From Pseudonocardiales bacterium (GTDB lineage: Bacteria; Actinomycetota; Actinomycetes; Mycobacteriales; Pseudonocardiaceae), in the NCBI GenBank assembly GCA_003244055.1, contig QHBZ01000032.1:1-59571 (forward strand): 59,571 nucleotides of DNA, written 5' to 3'. The notes under the pieces were generated by a model. It was not told the DNA's origin. It worked only from the letters and a program-made list of their open reading frames with translations, and did no database searches. Positions within the stretch are counted from its first letter, which is position 1. The number at the start of each line of letters is the position of its first letter. This document shows, one piece after another, positions 1-9,559 of the stretch. A program made the position numbers and the translations under genes.

Positions 1-2
1 TC

Positions 3-674
3 GGCGCCGTCTACGGGGGCCTGGGTGTGTCGGTGGCCATCCAGTCGGCGTTGAATCGGGTCTGGGCCGTGCCCCGCTATGCCCGCCCCGACCCAGTGGT
101 ATCCCGGCTACGTGGCCTGGTGCTGTTCCTCCTGATCGGGGCAGTCGTTCTGATCACCACCGCGCTGGCCGCGATCGGCCCGGTGGCCGCCGGCTACGGC
201 TACGGCGTTGGCGTACGTATCGCGGCGATCGCAATCGCCGCGATGGTCAATGTGGGTGCGTTCCTTATCGGGTTTCGGGTGTTGACCGCCCGGGACGTTC
301 CGCTGGCTGACCTGATGCCTGGGGCGATCGGCGCCGGGGTCGCGGTTGAGGTGCTGCAGGTCGTGGGTGCGTTGTTCGTCAGTTATGAACTCAACGGTGC
401 ATCGCAGATCTACGGCGTCTTCGGGCTGGTTCTCGGGTTGCTGGCCTGGCTGTACCTGCAGGCGGTCATCGTGGTGTTCTGCGCGGAGATAAACGTGGTG
501 CGGGCACGCCGGCTATGGCCGCGCAATATGCTCACCCCCTTCGTCGACGACGTCACGCTCACTCGCGCCGACCGGGCGTCCTACCGTTCGTATGTGAACT
601 CAGAGCGCTTTACACCATCCCAACAGGTGGAGACCACGTTCGACCCACAGCCCTCGGCGAACGACAAATCCTGA
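3..674 (+). CDS. YihY/BrkB-family inner-membrane protein, C-terminal part
   Basis: The reading frame is open from the left edge, so the N-terminus lies outside the window; about 223 residues are visible. Several hydrophobic helices are clear (for example LVLFLLIGAVVLITTALA and a GLVLGLLAWLYLQAVIVVF segment), followed by the short polar 'CAEINVVRARRLWPR' cytoplasmic tail typical of the YihY/UPF0761 (BrkB) family. These are multi-span membrane proteins of unclear function, once mis-assigned as ribonuclease BN. The stop lies 8 nt before fbiA, so it may be co-transcribed with the F420 genes. The first in-frame GTG at 27 is not the true start because family homology continues upstream of it. Confidence 0.85.
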   Translation, partial: GAVYGGLGVSVAIQSALNRVWAVPRYARPDPVVSRLRGLVLFLLIGAVVLITTALAAIGPVAAGYGYGVGVRIAAIAIAAMVNVGAFLIGFRVLTARDVPLADLMPGAIGAGVAVEVLQVVGALFVSYELNGASQIYGVFGLVLGLLAWLYLQAVIVVFCAEINVVRARRLWPRNMLTPFVDDVTLTRADRASYRSYVNSERFTPSQQVETTFDPQPSANDKS

Positions 675-682
675 TCACCGCC

Positions 683-1684
683 GTGAAGGTCGTGGTGCTG
701 GTCGGCGGCGTCGGGGGCGCCCGGTTCCTGCTCGGGCTCAAGGCCGCGCTCGGCCTCGGCGACCATGACACCGAGATCCAGGACACCGGCACCCATGACA
801 TCACCGCAGTCGTCAACACCGGCGACGACATCTGGCTGCACGGATTGCGGATCTGCCCAGATCTGGACACCTGCATGTACACCCTCGGTGGCGGGATCGA
901 TGCCGAACGCGGCTGGGGACGCGCCGGCGAGACCTGGGTCGTCAAAGCGGAACTGGCGCGTTATGGCGCTGATCCGGACTGGTTCGGGCTGGGCGATCTG
1001 GACCTGGCCACCCACCTGGTCCGCACCCGGATGCTGCAAGCCGGCTACCCGCTGTCCGCGGTGACTGCGGCACTGTGCGATCGGTGGCGCCCCGGGGTGC
1101 GGCTGCTGCCGGCCACCGATGATCGCTGCGAGACCCACGTCGTGGTCGCTGAGGCCCGCAGTGGTCACCAACCCCAGGCCCGGCGCGCGATGCACTTCCA
1201 GGAGTGGTGGATCCGCCACCACGCGCAACTGCCGGCCATCGAGTTCGTGCCGGTCGGCGCGGACACCGCCGAGCCGGCCGCTGGGGTGCTCGACGCAATC
1301 GCCGGGGCGGACGCCGTGCTGCTCGCGCCGTCGAATCCTGTCGTGTCGATCGGCGCCGTGCTGGCTGTACCGGGGATCCGCCACGCGTTGCGAAGCGCGG
1401 GCGCCCAGGTGGTCGGGCTGTCCCCGATCATCGGTGGCCGCGCGGTGCGCGGGATGGCTGAGGCCTGCCTGGCCGCCATCGGGGTGCCGTGCGAAGCGGG
1501 CGCGGTGGCTGCGCACTACGGGGCGCGCAGCGCGGGTGGGATCCTGGACGGGTGGCTGGTGCACACCGGGGATCAAGCGACAGTGCCTGGTATCGAAGTC
1601 CGGGAAGTCCCGCTGCTGATGACCGACCTAGCGGCGACCGCGGCGATGGCACGTTCAGCCCTGGAACTCGCCCTGCCACGGTGA
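683..1684 (+). CDS. fbiA: 2-phospho-L-lactate transferase-type enzyme of F420 biosynthesis (CofD/FbiA)
   Basis: A 333-residue protein starting at GTG 683 with the CofD nucleotide-binding start '[19 protein letters not shown]'. Further CofD features are '[20 protein letters not shown]', '[14 protein letters not shown]' and '[12 protein letters not shown]'. The family transfers a phospholactyl or, in actinobacteria, a phosphoenolpyruvyl group from the GTP-activated donor to Fo, giving (dehydro-)F420-0. I chose the GTG at 683 because the family begins exactly at the KVVVLVGG strand; longer starts run into the upstream gene. Its stop overlaps the fbiB start in a GTGA (1681-1684), indicating translational coupling. 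The length matches the family (about 310-335). Confidence 0.95.
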   Translation: MKVVVLVGGVGGARFLLGLKAALGLGDHDTEIQDTGTHDITAVVNTGDDIWLHGLRICPDLDTCMYTLGGGIDAERGWGRAGETWVVKAELARYGADPDWFGLGDLDLATHLVRTRMLQAGYPLSAVTAALCDRWRPGVRLLPATDDRCETHVVVAEARSGHQPQARRAMHFQEWWIRHHAQLPAIEFVPVGADTAEPAAGVLDAIAGADAVLLAPSNPVVSIGAVLAVPGIRHALRSAGAQVVGLSPIIGGRAVRGMAEACLAAIGVPCEAGAVAAHYGARSAGGILDGWLVHTGDQATVPGIEVREVPLLMTDLAATAAMARSALELALPR

Positions 1685-3033
1685 TCGATCACGCGGCCCC
1701 GGGTGAGATCCGCATCCTGCCGGTCCGCGGCCTGCCCGAGTTCCGGCCCGGGGACGATCTGATCGGCGCACTGGTCACCGCCGCGCCGTGGCTCGTTGAC
1801 GGCGATGTCGTCGTCGTCACCAGCAAGGTTGTGTCGAAGGTGGAAGGGCGGCTGATCACGGTGCCGGCGGATCCGCCGGCCCGGGACGCCGCGCGCCGCG
1901 AGCTGGTCGCCACCGAGGCCCGGCGGGTGATCGCCCGTCGCGGCCGCACGCTGATCACAGAGAACTCGTTGGGCCTGGTGCAGGCCGCGTCGGGGGTGGA
2001 CTCCTCGAATGTCGCGCTTGACGAGGTCGCCCTGCTGCCGCTGGACCCGGATGCCAGCGCCGCGCGGCTACGTCGCGGACTCGCTGCGCGGCTGGGCGTC
2101 GATGTCGCAGTGGTGATCACCGACACGATGGGTCGGGCGTGGCGGATCGGGCAGACCGACACGGCGATCGGGGCCGCCGGGTTGCGCGTGCTGCACCGCT
2201 ACCTGGGCACCGTCGACCGGCACGGCAACGAGCTGGCGGTCACCGAGGTGGCCGTGGCTGACGAGGTTGCCGCCGCCGCCGACCTGGTCAAGGGCAAGCT
2301 GGCGCAGCTGCCGGTGGCGGTGCTGCGCGGGTTGGCCTACGACGACGATGGCAGCACCGCGGCCGACCTGATCCGACCGGTGGCCGATGATCTGTTCTCG
2401 CTAGGCACCGAAGAGGCGATCGACCGGGGACGGGCTGCCGGCCGCGCGGATGCGGTGCTGCTGCGCCGATCAGTGCGGTCGTTCCGGCGCGATCCAGTGG
2501 ATCCGGAGACGTTGCGCCGCGCGGTCGGGGTCGCGCTGCGCGCGCCGGCGCCGCACCACACCCGTCCCGTGCGATTCGTGTGGCTGGCCGAACGGCAGGT
2601 CCGTCGCCGGTTGCTCGAGGCGATGAGGCAGGCGTGGCGGGCCGACCTGCACAGCGACGGCCTGGCCGACGACCGCATCGAGCTGCGGGTACAGCGGGGC
2701 GACCTGCTCTACGACGCGCCGGAGGTACTGGTACCGGTCGCGGTGCCCGACGGCGCACACGCCTACCCCGACAGCCGCCGGCAAGCCGCCGAGGAGGCGA
2801 TGTTCACCGTCGCCGCCGGTGCCGCCGTGCAGGCACTGCTGGTGGCGCTGGCCGTTGAGGGTCTGGGCTCCTGCTGGGTCGGCTCGACGCTGTTCTGCCC
2901 GGACCTGGTTCGCGCCGAGCTCACGTTACCGCCGGACTGGCGGCCGCTGGGGGCGATCGCCGTCGGTCACCCGACGCAACCGCTGCAGCCGCGCCCACCA
3001 GGTGACCCGGATGATGGGCTCGTGCTGCGATAA
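1681..3033 (+). CDS. fbiB: Bifunctional F420:gamma-glutamyl ligase / dehydro-F420-0 reductase
   Basis: A 450-residue two-domain FbiB. Residues about 1-245 are a CofE ligase domain ('[16 protein letters not shown]', '[19 protein letters not shown]'), which adds glutamates to F420-0. Residues about 255-450 are an FMN-binding nitroreductase-fold domain ('[21 protein letters not shown]', '[21 protein letters not shown]') that reduces dehydro-F420-0. The start is the GTG at 1681, overlapping the fbiA stop by 4 nt. The length is close to the 448-residue M. tuberculosis FbiB. Linkage to fbiA makes the F420 assignment secure. Confidence 0.95.
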   Translation: MIDHAAPGEIRILPVRGLPEFRPGDDLIGALVTAAPWLVDGDVVVVTSKVVSKVEGRLITVPADPPARDAARRELVATEARRVIARRGRTLITENSLGLVQAASGVDSSNVALDEVALLPLDPDASAARLRRGLAARLGVDVAVVITDTMGRAWRIGQTDTAIGAAGLRVLHRYLGTVDRHGNELAVTEVAVADEVAAAADLVKGKLAQLPVAVLRGLAYDDDGSTAADLIRPVADDLFSLGTEEAIDRGRAAGRADAVLLRRSVRSFRRDPVDPETLRRAVGVALRAPAPHHTRPVRFVWLAERQVRRRLLEAMRQAWRADLHSDGLADDRIELRVQRGDLLYDAPEVLVPVAVPDGAHAYPDSRRQAAEEAMFTVAAGAAVQALLVALAVEGLGSCWVGSTLFCPDLVRAELTLPPDWRPLGAIAVGHPTQPLQPRPPGDPDDGLVLR

Positions 3034-3042
3034 TCCACCACG

Positions 3043-3690
3043 ATGATCACTGCACCGAAGGTCACCGCGCCGGATGCCCCAGCACCTCAAGCCCCAGCAC
3101 CCAATGCCGCTGTGCACGCGGACGCGGTGCAGACCCTGTCCCGTTGGCAACCCGGCGACCCTGCCCAGCGGGCCCTGCTCCAGGCCTTCCTCGGATTCCT
3201 GGCCGCGTGCCCGGACGCCTGCGCCCGGTCCTGCGTGCCCGGCCACTTGACGGCGTCGGCGGTGGTCCTCTCGCACGACCGGACGCAGGTGCTGCTGACC
3301 CTGCATCCGCGGGTCGGGCGCTGGCTCCAGCTCGGCGGGCACTGCGAGGAGGGTGACGCCGGGCTCGCCGCGGCGGCGTTGCGGGAGGCGACCGAGGAAT
3401 CCGGCATCAGTGATCTGGCGATCGACCCGCAGCCGCTGCACCTCGACGTGCACCCGATCACCTGCTCGCTGGGCCTGCCCACCCGGCACTTCGACGTGCG
3501 GTTCCTGCTGCGCGCCCCAGCCGACGCCAGACCCGTCCGTAGTTCGGAGTCCCTGGACCTGGCCTGGTGGCCGGTTGACGCACCACCTCCCGACGTCGCA
3601 CCCGCGCTGGCAGCACGCGAGCCTTCCCGACGTGCGGTGCGGTATGTTGGATACCGCACCGCACCGGAGGGGTCAGATGAACCGACTTGA
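3043..3690 (+). CDS. Nudix hydrolase
   Basis: A 215-residue protein starting 9 nt after fbiB. It has an Ala/Pro-rich N-terminus and a Nudix box at residues 98-122 (LGGHCEEGD...LREATEESGI). The REATEESGI half is canonical; the GGHCEEGD half carries one extra residue compared with the textbook spacing, a form I recall from actinobacterial relatives. The family cleaves nucleoside diphosphates linked to another moiety; the substrate cannot be told from sequence. It is probably the last gene of the fbi operon. Its 3' end overlaps the next small reading frame (ATG 3677). Confidence 0.85.
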   Translation: MITAPKVTAPDAPAPQAPAPNAAVHADAVQTLSRWQPGDPAQRALLQAFLGFLAACPDACARSCVPGHLTASAVVLSHDRTQVLLTLHPRVGRWLQLGGHCEEGDAGLAAAALREATEESGISDLAIDPQPLHLDVHPITCSLGLPTRHFDVRFLLRAPADARPVRSSESLDLAWWPVDAPPPDVAPALAAREPSRRAVRYVGYRTAPEGSDEPT

Positions 3691-3980
3691 CGATCTGTTC
3701 GCAGCGCTGGCAGATCTGGCGGATACAGGCTCTCGCCTCCCACTTCACCCGATTTCCGGATGATCGGCCTCGGCTGGCAGCGGTGACGCTGCGCCGCGTG
3801 GCCGGCACCGGCCATCCGGCGCAGCGTCACCCCGACGTCGTCGAAGCGGTCGCCGAGTGGGTGGAGGGCCGCGAACCGGATTGGATGATCGTCAGCGTGG
3901 ACGAGACGGTTGACCAGGTGTTATCTCATGTGGAGATGATCGCCGCAGGGGTCGGCGTTCGGCCACCGCATGTCGCCTGA
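3677..3980 (+). pseudogene. Probable antitoxin gene of the PIN toxin, reading frame disrupted
   Basis: A strong ribosome binding site (GGAGG) precedes ATG 3677, which opens 'MNRLDDLFAALADLADTGS', but that frame stops at 3763. A different frame then stays open to 3980 and ends with TGATG overlapping the PIN toxin start. It reads 'DVVEAVAEWVEGREPDWMIV...' and has a possible GTG start at 3783. The simplest reading is a VapB-like antitoxin gene split by a frameshift; alternatively only the 3783-3980 part (65 residues) is translated. The break lies next to a 50-bp palindrome at 3782-3831 that contributes coding sequence. No named antitoxin fold is recognisable. Confidence 0.4.
3782..3831. repeat. 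50-bp near-perfect palindrome
   Basis: Two 15-nt arms (GGTGACGCTGCGCCG at 3782-3796 and its exact complement at 3817-3831) flank two inner 7-nt arms (TGGCCGG 3799-3805, CCGGCCA 3808-3814). They are separated by a single 2-nt mismatch step and a 2-nt loop. It lies inside the putative antitoxin reading frame rather than between genes. Confidence 0.85.
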
Positions 3981-4408
3981 TGGCACCCGAACTCGTTCGC
4001 CATCTGGTCCTCGATAACGAAGCCGCCCAGGCGTTGTCATCCAGACGGGCACGCGATCGTCGGCGCGCCTCGGTCGTAGCGGCCATTATGGCCGCCAACG
4101 GCAGGGTTGTGGTCCCGACCGCAGTCCGGGTGGAGGCCGGTTGGCGCCGTCGCGAGGCTGCGGAAGCGGAAGCGAACCGCCTGGTCAGTAGTGACGTCCC
4201 GCTGGACTCAGCCGGTGCGGATCGAGCCGTCCAGTTACGACGCCTGGTGCCCACCGCTTCTGTGGTCGACGCAACGGTGGCAGTAGCCGCGGAGCGGGTA
4301 GCCGCCGACTATTCCTGCACCCTCGTCGAGGTACTGACCTCCGATGCCACCGACATCTCAGCCTTGGCCGCCCACGTCGAGGTGCGCATCACCGTGATGT
4401 CGCTGTAG
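3980..4408 (+). CDS. PIN-domain protein, VapC-like toxin
   Basis: A 142-residue protein with PIN-domain landmarks. An early acidic pair sits in '[11 protein letters not shown]', a conserved Glu in '[13 protein letters not shown]', and a later Asp in '[13 protein letters not shown]', the spacing expected for the acidic metal site. PIN toxins of type II toxin-antitoxin pairs are Mg-dependent RNases that cut tRNA or rRNA. The start overlaps the upstream frame by TGATG, the arrangement expected of an antitoxin-toxin pair. Loss of the antitoxin frame would imply that the toxin is inactive or regulated in another way. Confidence 0.7.
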   Translation: MAPELVRHLVLDNEAAQALSSRRARDRRRASVVAAIMAANGRVVVPTAVRVEAGWRRREAAEAEANRLVSSDVPLDSAGADRAVQLRRLVPTASVVDATVAVAAERVAADYSCTLVEVLTSDATDISALAAHVEVRITVMSL

Positions 4409-4443
4409 AGCTTCCGCGGGCTCGCCAGTTACCGTCGGCGATC

Positions 4444-4776
4444 ATGAACATCGTCCGATCTCTACTGCTGTTCGTTCTCGCCTCACTCGCCGAGATCGGC
4501 GGCGCGTGGCTGATCTGGCAGGGCTGGCGAGAACACCGCGGCCTGGAATGGATTGCCGCCGGAATCTTCGCGCTGAGCATCTACGGGTTCGTTGCCACCT
4601 TCCAGCCCGACCCGCACTTCGGCCGGATTCTCGCCGCCTATGGCGGGATCTTCGTGGCCGGCTCGCTGACCTGGGGCATGATCGTAGATAGGTTCCACCC
4701 CGATCGGTGGGACTACCTCGGGGCGGCGACCTGCCTGCTCGGCGTAGCCGTGATCATGTACGCGCCCCGAAGTTGA
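4444..4776 (+). CDS. YnfA family (UPF0060) small membrane protein
   Basis: A 110-residue protein with four hydrophobic helices and the family hallmarks '[21 protein letters not shown]', '[17 protein letters not shown]' and 'PDRWDYLGA' near the end. The length matches UPF0060/YnfA (about 108). The family resembles small multidrug-resistance exporters; no substrate can be inferred. It is preceded by a short gap after the PIN gene and followed by decayed sequence on the other strand. Confidence 0.92.
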   Translation: MNIVRSLLLFVLASLAEIGGAWLIWQGWREHRGLEWIAAGIFALSIYGFVATFQPDPHFGRILAAYGGIFVAGSLTWGMIVDRFHPDRWDYLGAATCLLGVAVIMYAPRS

Positions 4777-4787
4777 TCCCGTGTCGA

Positions 4788-5435
4788 TCAATCCAGCGCG
4801 TTCGGGACCGCCTCGACGAGGCTGACCATGCCGGTACTCGGCACGACGCGGTCAACCGAAGGCCGGCCCGGGCCAGCAACGTGCGGTCCTCAGCCTCGGT
4901 ACGCTGGCGACCGCCAGCGGTCATGACCAGCATCTCCAGATCCGCAAATTTCCCCATGCATCGACGGCACTGGACCATCCGGTAGCACGACCTCGGCGAG
5001 CAGTATGCTGGCGCTATCGGCCATCGCCGCTCGGCAGGTGCGGAGGATTTGCACCGCCTGGTCGTCATCCCAGGCAGGGATAATTGCGCTCAGCAGGTAG
5101 GCATCGGCGCCGTCGGGTACCGAATCGAAGAAGTCCCCACTCACGACCTCGCAGCGGCCGGCGACCTCGGCGCCGGATAGTTCCTCGTCGGCACCGGCTG
5201 CCACCGTCGGTACGTCGAACAGCACGCCTTGCAGGTGCGGGTGGCCGGCAAGGATCGTGGCAAGCATGCCGCCCCGGCCGCCGCCGACGTCCACTATGGT
5301 GTTGAACCGGCCGAAATCGTACGCCCCCGCGATGCTGACGCTTTCATTCGTGGATACCGAGGTCATGACCGCGGCATCCTCGGGATGCTCCGCCAAGTAG
5401 TCGTCGATTCGGATCTCGCGGTCCTCGCGCAGTGC
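4788..5435 (-). pseudogene. SAM-dependent O-methyltransferase remnant
   Basis: On the minus strand the sequence encodes the SAM-binding half of a family 2 O-methyltransferase: '[15 protein letters not shown]', then '[19 protein letters not shown]' (motif I), '[13 protein letters not shown]' and '[19 protein letters not shown]'. After 'VPSMHGE' the frame is lost. A second frame continues with '[18 protein letters not shown]', and a third finishes with 'MVSLVEAVPNALD' and a stop at 4788-4790. The N-terminal dimerisation domain is missing and the gene abuts an ABC-F remnant. At least two frameshifts plus truncation make it a pseudogene, perhaps from a lost secondary-metabolite locus. Confidence 0.85.
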
Positions 5436-5479
5436 CTGCTCACGGTGACTGAGCCGCTGTTTGGCTTCGTCGACTTTGT

Positions 5480-6123
5480 CGATCTGCATGGTGCGGTGCT
5501 ACCTGGACCTGCCGTTTGCGTTCGGCCATGACGACCTTCGGCTCGCGCTTGGTGTCCCACATTTTCTGGCCGTAGCGCTGCCTGCGGTCCAGCTTGGTCG
5601 CCGATCTGGTCGACCAGTTCCAGCAGCTGCCGGTCGTGGGTGACCACGATCAACGTGCCGCGCCAGCCGCGGACGGCGTCGTAAAGCCGAACTGCGTCGC
5701 CAGACACAGCAACATCGACTCCCCACCGGACAGCTGTCCGATGCTGCGGTCGAGTCCGACGTCGACCAGACCGAGACGGTCGAGGGTGGCACCGGCCCGT
5801 TCCTCGACGTCCCAGTCGTCACCGACAGCGGCGAAGTGGTCCGGGCGGGTGTCACCGGCCTCGATGGCACGCAGTGCCGCGCGGACCCCGGCGATGCCGA
5901 GCGTCTGCTCCACCGTGACGTCGGTGGCCAGGGCGACGTCCTGGGGGACGTACCCGAGCTCGCTGGGTACAGTGATCGATCCCCGGGCCGGGCGGAGCAC
6001 GCCCGCGATCAGTCGCAGCAGCGTGGACTTTCCCGACCCGTTCACGCCGATCAGCCGGTGCCAAAGGTCGTGGTGAAGTTGGTGAATAGACTGCTCGACA
6101 ATGTCAAGACCCTGCCGCGACAA
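5480..6123 (-). pseudogene. ABC-F ATPase (ribosome-protection type) remnant
   Basis: Pieces of an ABC-F protein lie in three frames. There is a Walker A region ('LIGVNGSGKSTLLRLIAG'), a Q-loop region ('LGYVPQDVAL') and an ABC signature ('IGQLSGGESMLLCLA'). After a break come the H-switch segment 'GTLIVVTHDRQLLEL' and then 'RRQRYGQKMWDTKREPKVV' of the inter-domain linker. The second ATPase domain is absent. Intact family members protect ribosomes from antibiotics or act as translation factors. The break-up and fusion to the methyltransferase remnant show decay. Confidence 0.8.
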
Positions 6124-6272
6124 TCAGCGTCCAGCCGGCAGCCGCCAGCCCGGTGGGGCTGCAAGTCACCTCAGAAGAGCAACGTCCTCATCCTTCCGCC
6201 GGAAATGTCGACAACCTACGCTACCAGCGACGGAACCGTTGTCATCCGAATTTCCCTCACTCCCCCACGAAA

Positions 6273-7268
6273 TCATCGAGGCGGCAAGCCCCTGACCGAC
6301 CGCTGGGACTTTTGCGGGCCGGGCCCATCGTCCTGGATCGCCGCTCCTACCTGCGTTGGCGGCAAAGCGGCGAGGTCCGGCGGGCGGCCCGCGCCACGCC
6401 GCACCAGGCCGACGCCGGCGAGCACCACGGCCATGCCGCCAAGCACCCGCAGGCTCAAGGACTCGCCCAGTAAGGCAACGCCGAACAGGAGGGCGACCAC
6501 CGGGATCAGATAGGTGACGGTGGAGGCCACGGTCGGGCCATCGTCGGTGATAAGCCGGTAGTTCAGGATGTAGGCGACGCCGGTGCCGAGCAGCCCGAGC
6601 ACAGCGACGCTGCCGACGGCGTCCGGGCGCAGGTGCGGGGCCTGCCAGCCGACCGGCAGCACGAGCGCCGACAGGACGGTGGCCGCGGTGAGCTGGCCAG
6701 CGGACAGAACCGTCGGGGCCAGGTCCCGGCCGGTGAGGAACCGGCCCACGTAAACGAACAACACCCCGTACAGAGCGGCGGCCGTGAGGCAGGCTGCGGC
6801 CCCGCTCACGGTGCCGGTGCCGCCGGACCGCCACGGGGCGAAGATCACCAGAGTGCCGGCGAAGCCCAGCAGGAGGCCGGCGGCACGGGGCGCCGGCATC
6901 ACGCGCTCGGTCCGCGCGAGCAACGCCACCACGACCGTCCACAGCGGAGTCGTCGCGTTGAGGATGCCGGCCAGCCCCGAGTCGACACTTCGCTCGCCGA
7001 CGCCGAACAGGAAGAACGGCACCACGTTGCCGACGATCGCGGCCACCGCGAAGTGCACCCACACAATCGGCTCGCGGGGTAGCCGCAACCCGCGGATCCA
7101 GCAGATCAGCAGCAGGAGACCGGCAGCCAGCGACACCCGAAGAAACACCACCTGCATCGGCGTGAACCCGCGCAGCCCGACCTTGATCCACATGAAGCTA
7201 GATCCCCAGAGCACTGCAAGTAGCGCAAGGCGTACAACGCTGCCCCGCCGGACCGTCAGACTTCCCAT
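6273..7268 (-). CDS. EamA/DMT-superfamily permease
   Basis: A 331-residue protein with about ten hydrophobic helices in two EamA repeats. The first begins 'LALLAVLWGSSFMWIKVGLRGFTPMQVVFLR', a textbook EamA start, and the second contains 'NYRLITDDGPTVASTVTYLIPVVALLFGVALLGE'. The last ~40 residues are a Pro/Arg-rich cytoplasmic tail. The family exports metabolites such as amino acids or purines; the substrate is unknown. It is a stand-alone gene with the ATG at 7268, transcribed away from the glycosylase/manB pair. Confidence 0.9.
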   Translation of the reverse strand: MGSLTVRRGSVVRLALLAVLWGSSFMWIKVGLRGFTPMQVVFLRVSLAAGLLLLICWIRGLRLPREPIVWVHFAVAAIVGNVVPFFLFGVGERSVDSGLAGILNATTPLWTVVVALLARTERVMPAPRAAGLLLGFAGTLVIFAPWRSGGTGTVSGAAACLTAAALYGVLFVYVGRFLTGRDLAPTVLSAGQLTAATVLSALVLPVGWQAPHLRPDAVGSVAVLGLLGTGVAYILNYRLITDDGPTVASTVTYLIPVVALLFGVALLGESLSLRVLGGMAVVLAGVGLVRRGAGRPPDLAALPPTQVGAAIQDDGPGPQKSQRSVRGLPPR

Positions 7269-7313
7269 CTGTCCAGCCTGACCGATCTCATCAGGCCCTG
7301 GCTAAGCCTTTAG

Positions 7314-8255
7314 TCACATCGCGCGGTAGTTCCGGGGGCTGAACCGGGGTCCGAAGCGGGGCCGGCGGACCCCAGAGGCCTCGATGTAACGCACCGCCCG
7401 GTGCCGCTGCGGCGCATACGGCGCGAGGACTTCGAGCATGCCGGCATCATCCAACGGCCTGCCCACCAGCGCGTAGCCGACGACGGAGGGAATGTGGAAG
7501 TCGCCGACGCTCACCGCATCGGCATCCGCCCAGGCCCGCTGGGCCACCTCGGCGGCCGTCCAGACCCCGATCCCCGGGACCTTGCAGAGCAGGTCCCGTC
7601 CGGCCTTCCCGGCCAACGCCACCGCACCCTCCAGCCGGTGCGCAACCGCGGCCGCCGCCAGCAGCGCCCGACGCCGGGAGCGGTCCACCCCGGCGCGGTG
7701 CCACTCCCAGTCCGGGATCGCGCGCACCACTGCCGGAGACGGCGGGACCCGCAGCTGCGCAGGACCCGGCGCGGGTTCCCCGAAGCGCCAGCACAGCTCC
7801 CGCCAGGACCGTCGAGCCTCAACGCCGGTGACCTTCTGCTCCAGCACGGCGGGAACCAGCACATCCCACACCCGGCGGGTGGCACCAAGGCGCAGGCCGG
7901 GCATCCGGTGCCGGGCCTGCGCGATCAGCGGGTGGTGCGGTACGAAAGCGCTGTCGTCGTCGTCTGCGCCGAGCAGAGCGGGCAATCCAGCCAACGCCCA
8001 GGCCGCGCCCGGGCCCCATCCGATGGCGTGCACCGTGCCGGCGTGGTCGCCGCGTAGGGCCAGGGTGGCAGCACCGGCCGGGGTGGTACCCGCGCGCCAG
8101 ACGGTGCCCTCGGCATCCACCCGCATCGTCGGGTCACCCCGGCCGCGCCGCAGCGGAGCCAGCACCGCACGCAGATCCAGCGCACCCCGCGGCGTCCAGC
8201 ATCGGCAGCAGGTCTCAGGGCCGTTGCTTCGACCCTGCGAGCAGGTCTCAGACAT
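7314..8255 (-). CDS. HhH-GPD DNA glycosylase, AlkA/3-methyladenine type
   Basis: A 313-residue protein. The C-terminal half carries the helix-hairpin-helix and catalytic segment 'LLCKVPGIGVWTAAEVAQRA...DAVSVGDFHIPS', with Asp in GDFH as the expected catalytic residue. 'WDVLVPAVLEQKVTGVEA' is typical of this actinobacterial glycosylase group. It would excise alkylated bases in base-excision repair. I chose ATG 8255, which overlaps the manB stop (ATGTCTGA), suggesting coupling. Longer starts would read through the end of manB in another frame. Confidence 0.85.
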   Translation of the reverse strand: MSETCSQGRSNGPETCCRCWTPRGALDLRAVLAPLRRGRGDPTMRVDAEGTVWRAGTTPAGAATLALRGDHAGTVHAIGWGPGAAWALAGLPALLGADDDDSAFVPHHPLIAQARHRMPGLRLGATRRVWDVLVPAVLEQKVTGVEARRSWRELCWRFGEPAPGPAQLRVPPSPAVVRAIPDWEWHRAGVDRSRRRALLAAAAVAHRLEGAVALAGKAGRDLLCKVPGIGVWTAAEVAQRAWADADAVSVGDFHIPSVVGYALVGRPLDDAGMLEVLAPYAPQRHRAVRYIEASGVRRPRFGPRFSPRNYRAM

Positions 8256-9354
8256 CGGCTGAGAAGCGCACGCCGTTGTCGGGCAGCACGACCCCTGGCC
8301 AGACCCGAAGTCCTTCCCGCAACTCGCAGCGTGCGCCCACCACCGCACCGTCACCGACCACCGCGTCGTGCAGCACGGCCCCCGCACCTACCCGCGCGCC
8401 GATGCCCAGCACGCTGCGTTGCACGTCTGCGCCTGGACCGACCTGAGCACGGTCCATCAGCACTGAGCCGAACACTTGCGCGCCGCCCTGGACCACGGCG
8501 TCCGCACCTACTACCGATCCACCACCGACTCGCGCGTCCGGGTGCACGGAGGCGCCGGGTAACAACAGCGCCTCCCCCACCGGCCCGGGCAGCGCAGGCG
8601 ACGGCACCAGGCCGCGCACCAGGTCGGCGGAGCCCTGCACATAGGCGGCCGGGGTGCCCAGATCCAGCCAGTAGGAGGCGTCCACGTGGGCCTGTAAGTG
8701 GGCGCCTGCCGCGAGCAACCCGGGAAACGTCTCGCGCTCCACCGACACTGCACGTCCAACCGGGATCGAGTCGATCACCTCGCGGCGAAACACGTAGCAG
8801 CCGGCGTTGATCAGATCGGTCGGGGGATCGTCGGTCTTCTCCAGGAACCCGAGCACCTGGCCGTCCGGAGTGGTCGGTACACAGCCGAAGGCCCGTGGAT
8901 CGGGTACCCGCACGAGATGCAGTGTCACGTCCGCTCCCGCCTTGCGGTGGGTCTGAATCACCTCGGCTGGGTCCAGGCCGGACAGCACGTCACCGTTGAA
9001 CACCAGAACGTCGGGCTCGGTCAGCGCGGACACGACATTGCGGATCCCACCCGCCGTACCCAGCGGTTGCTCCTCGACGACGTATTCCAGCTCCAGACCC
9101 AGGGCAGTCCCGTCACCGAAGTGGGTCGCAAACACCTCGGCACGATACGACGTGCCTAACACCACGTGCCGCACCCCGGCGGCCCGGATCCGACCCAGCA
9201 GGTGGGTTAATAACGGCACCCCAGCGGTGGGCAGCATCGGCTTGGGCGCGGACAAGGTCAGCGGCCGCATCCGGGTACCCAATCCCCCAACCAACACCAC
9301 TGCCTCAACACCCGGCAGCGACTCAGCCGGTCCGACGCCAGGACACGAATCCAT
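8248..9354 (-). CDS. manB: GDP-mannose pyrophosphorylase (mannose-1-phosphate guanylyltransferase)
   Basis: A 368-residue protein with the nucleotidyltransferase signature 'VLVGGLGTRMRPLTLSAPKPML', the sugar-binding 'FLEKTDDPPTDLINAGCYVF', and a C-terminal left-handed beta-helix of hexapeptide repeats ('VHPDARVGGGSVVGADAVVQGGAQVFGS'). It makes GDP-mannose for mannolipids and lipoglycans. The start at 9354 follows a clear GAGGAGG site. The position relative to fbiB and wbbL matches M. tuberculosis Rv3264c, called manB there. It overlaps the downstream glycosylase gene by 8 nt. Confidence 0.93.
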   Translation of the reverse strand: MDSCPGVGPAESLPGVEAVVLVGGLGTRMRPLTLSAPKPMLPTAGVPLLTHLLGRIRAAGVRHVVLGTSYRAEVFATHFGDGTALGLELEYVVEEQPLGTAGGIRNVVSALTEPDVLVFNGDVLSGLDPAEVIQTHRKAGADVTLHLVRVPDPRAFGCVPTTPDGQVLGFLEKTDDPPTDLINAGCYVFRREVIDSIPVGRAVSVERETFPGLLAAGAHLQAHVDASYWLDLGTPAAYVQGSADLVRGLVPSPALPGPVGEALLLPGASVHPDARVGGGSVVGADAVVQGGAQVFGSVLMDRAQVGPGADVQRSVLGIGARVGAGAVLHDAVVGDGAVVGARCELREGLRVWPGVVLPDNGVRFSADV

Positions 9355-9559
9355 GGCACCCCTCCTCGAAGGTTTATCGCCTGATCGTGGGTGGCGCCCA
9401 GTCTGTCGCTGCACGCCGCGAACCGGTACAGCGGGACACCGTCGCTGCGCACCGCTGTCGACGGCGCCGCACAGCGACTCTGGACAGCCATGAACGCAAC
9501 GACTCGGTCTGATCGTCACCGACCGGGGTGATTCTGTCTGCGCCGGCGCGTGAGCAGTC

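Noticed and set aside
581-1576. Long minus-strand frame opposite fbiA
   Set aside because: It mirrors the codon structure of fbiA, has no family features and no ribosome site; it is a shadow of a high-GC gene.
5499-6076. Plus-strand frames across the ABC-F remnant
   Set aside because: The protein homology is clearly on the minus strand; these are shadows.
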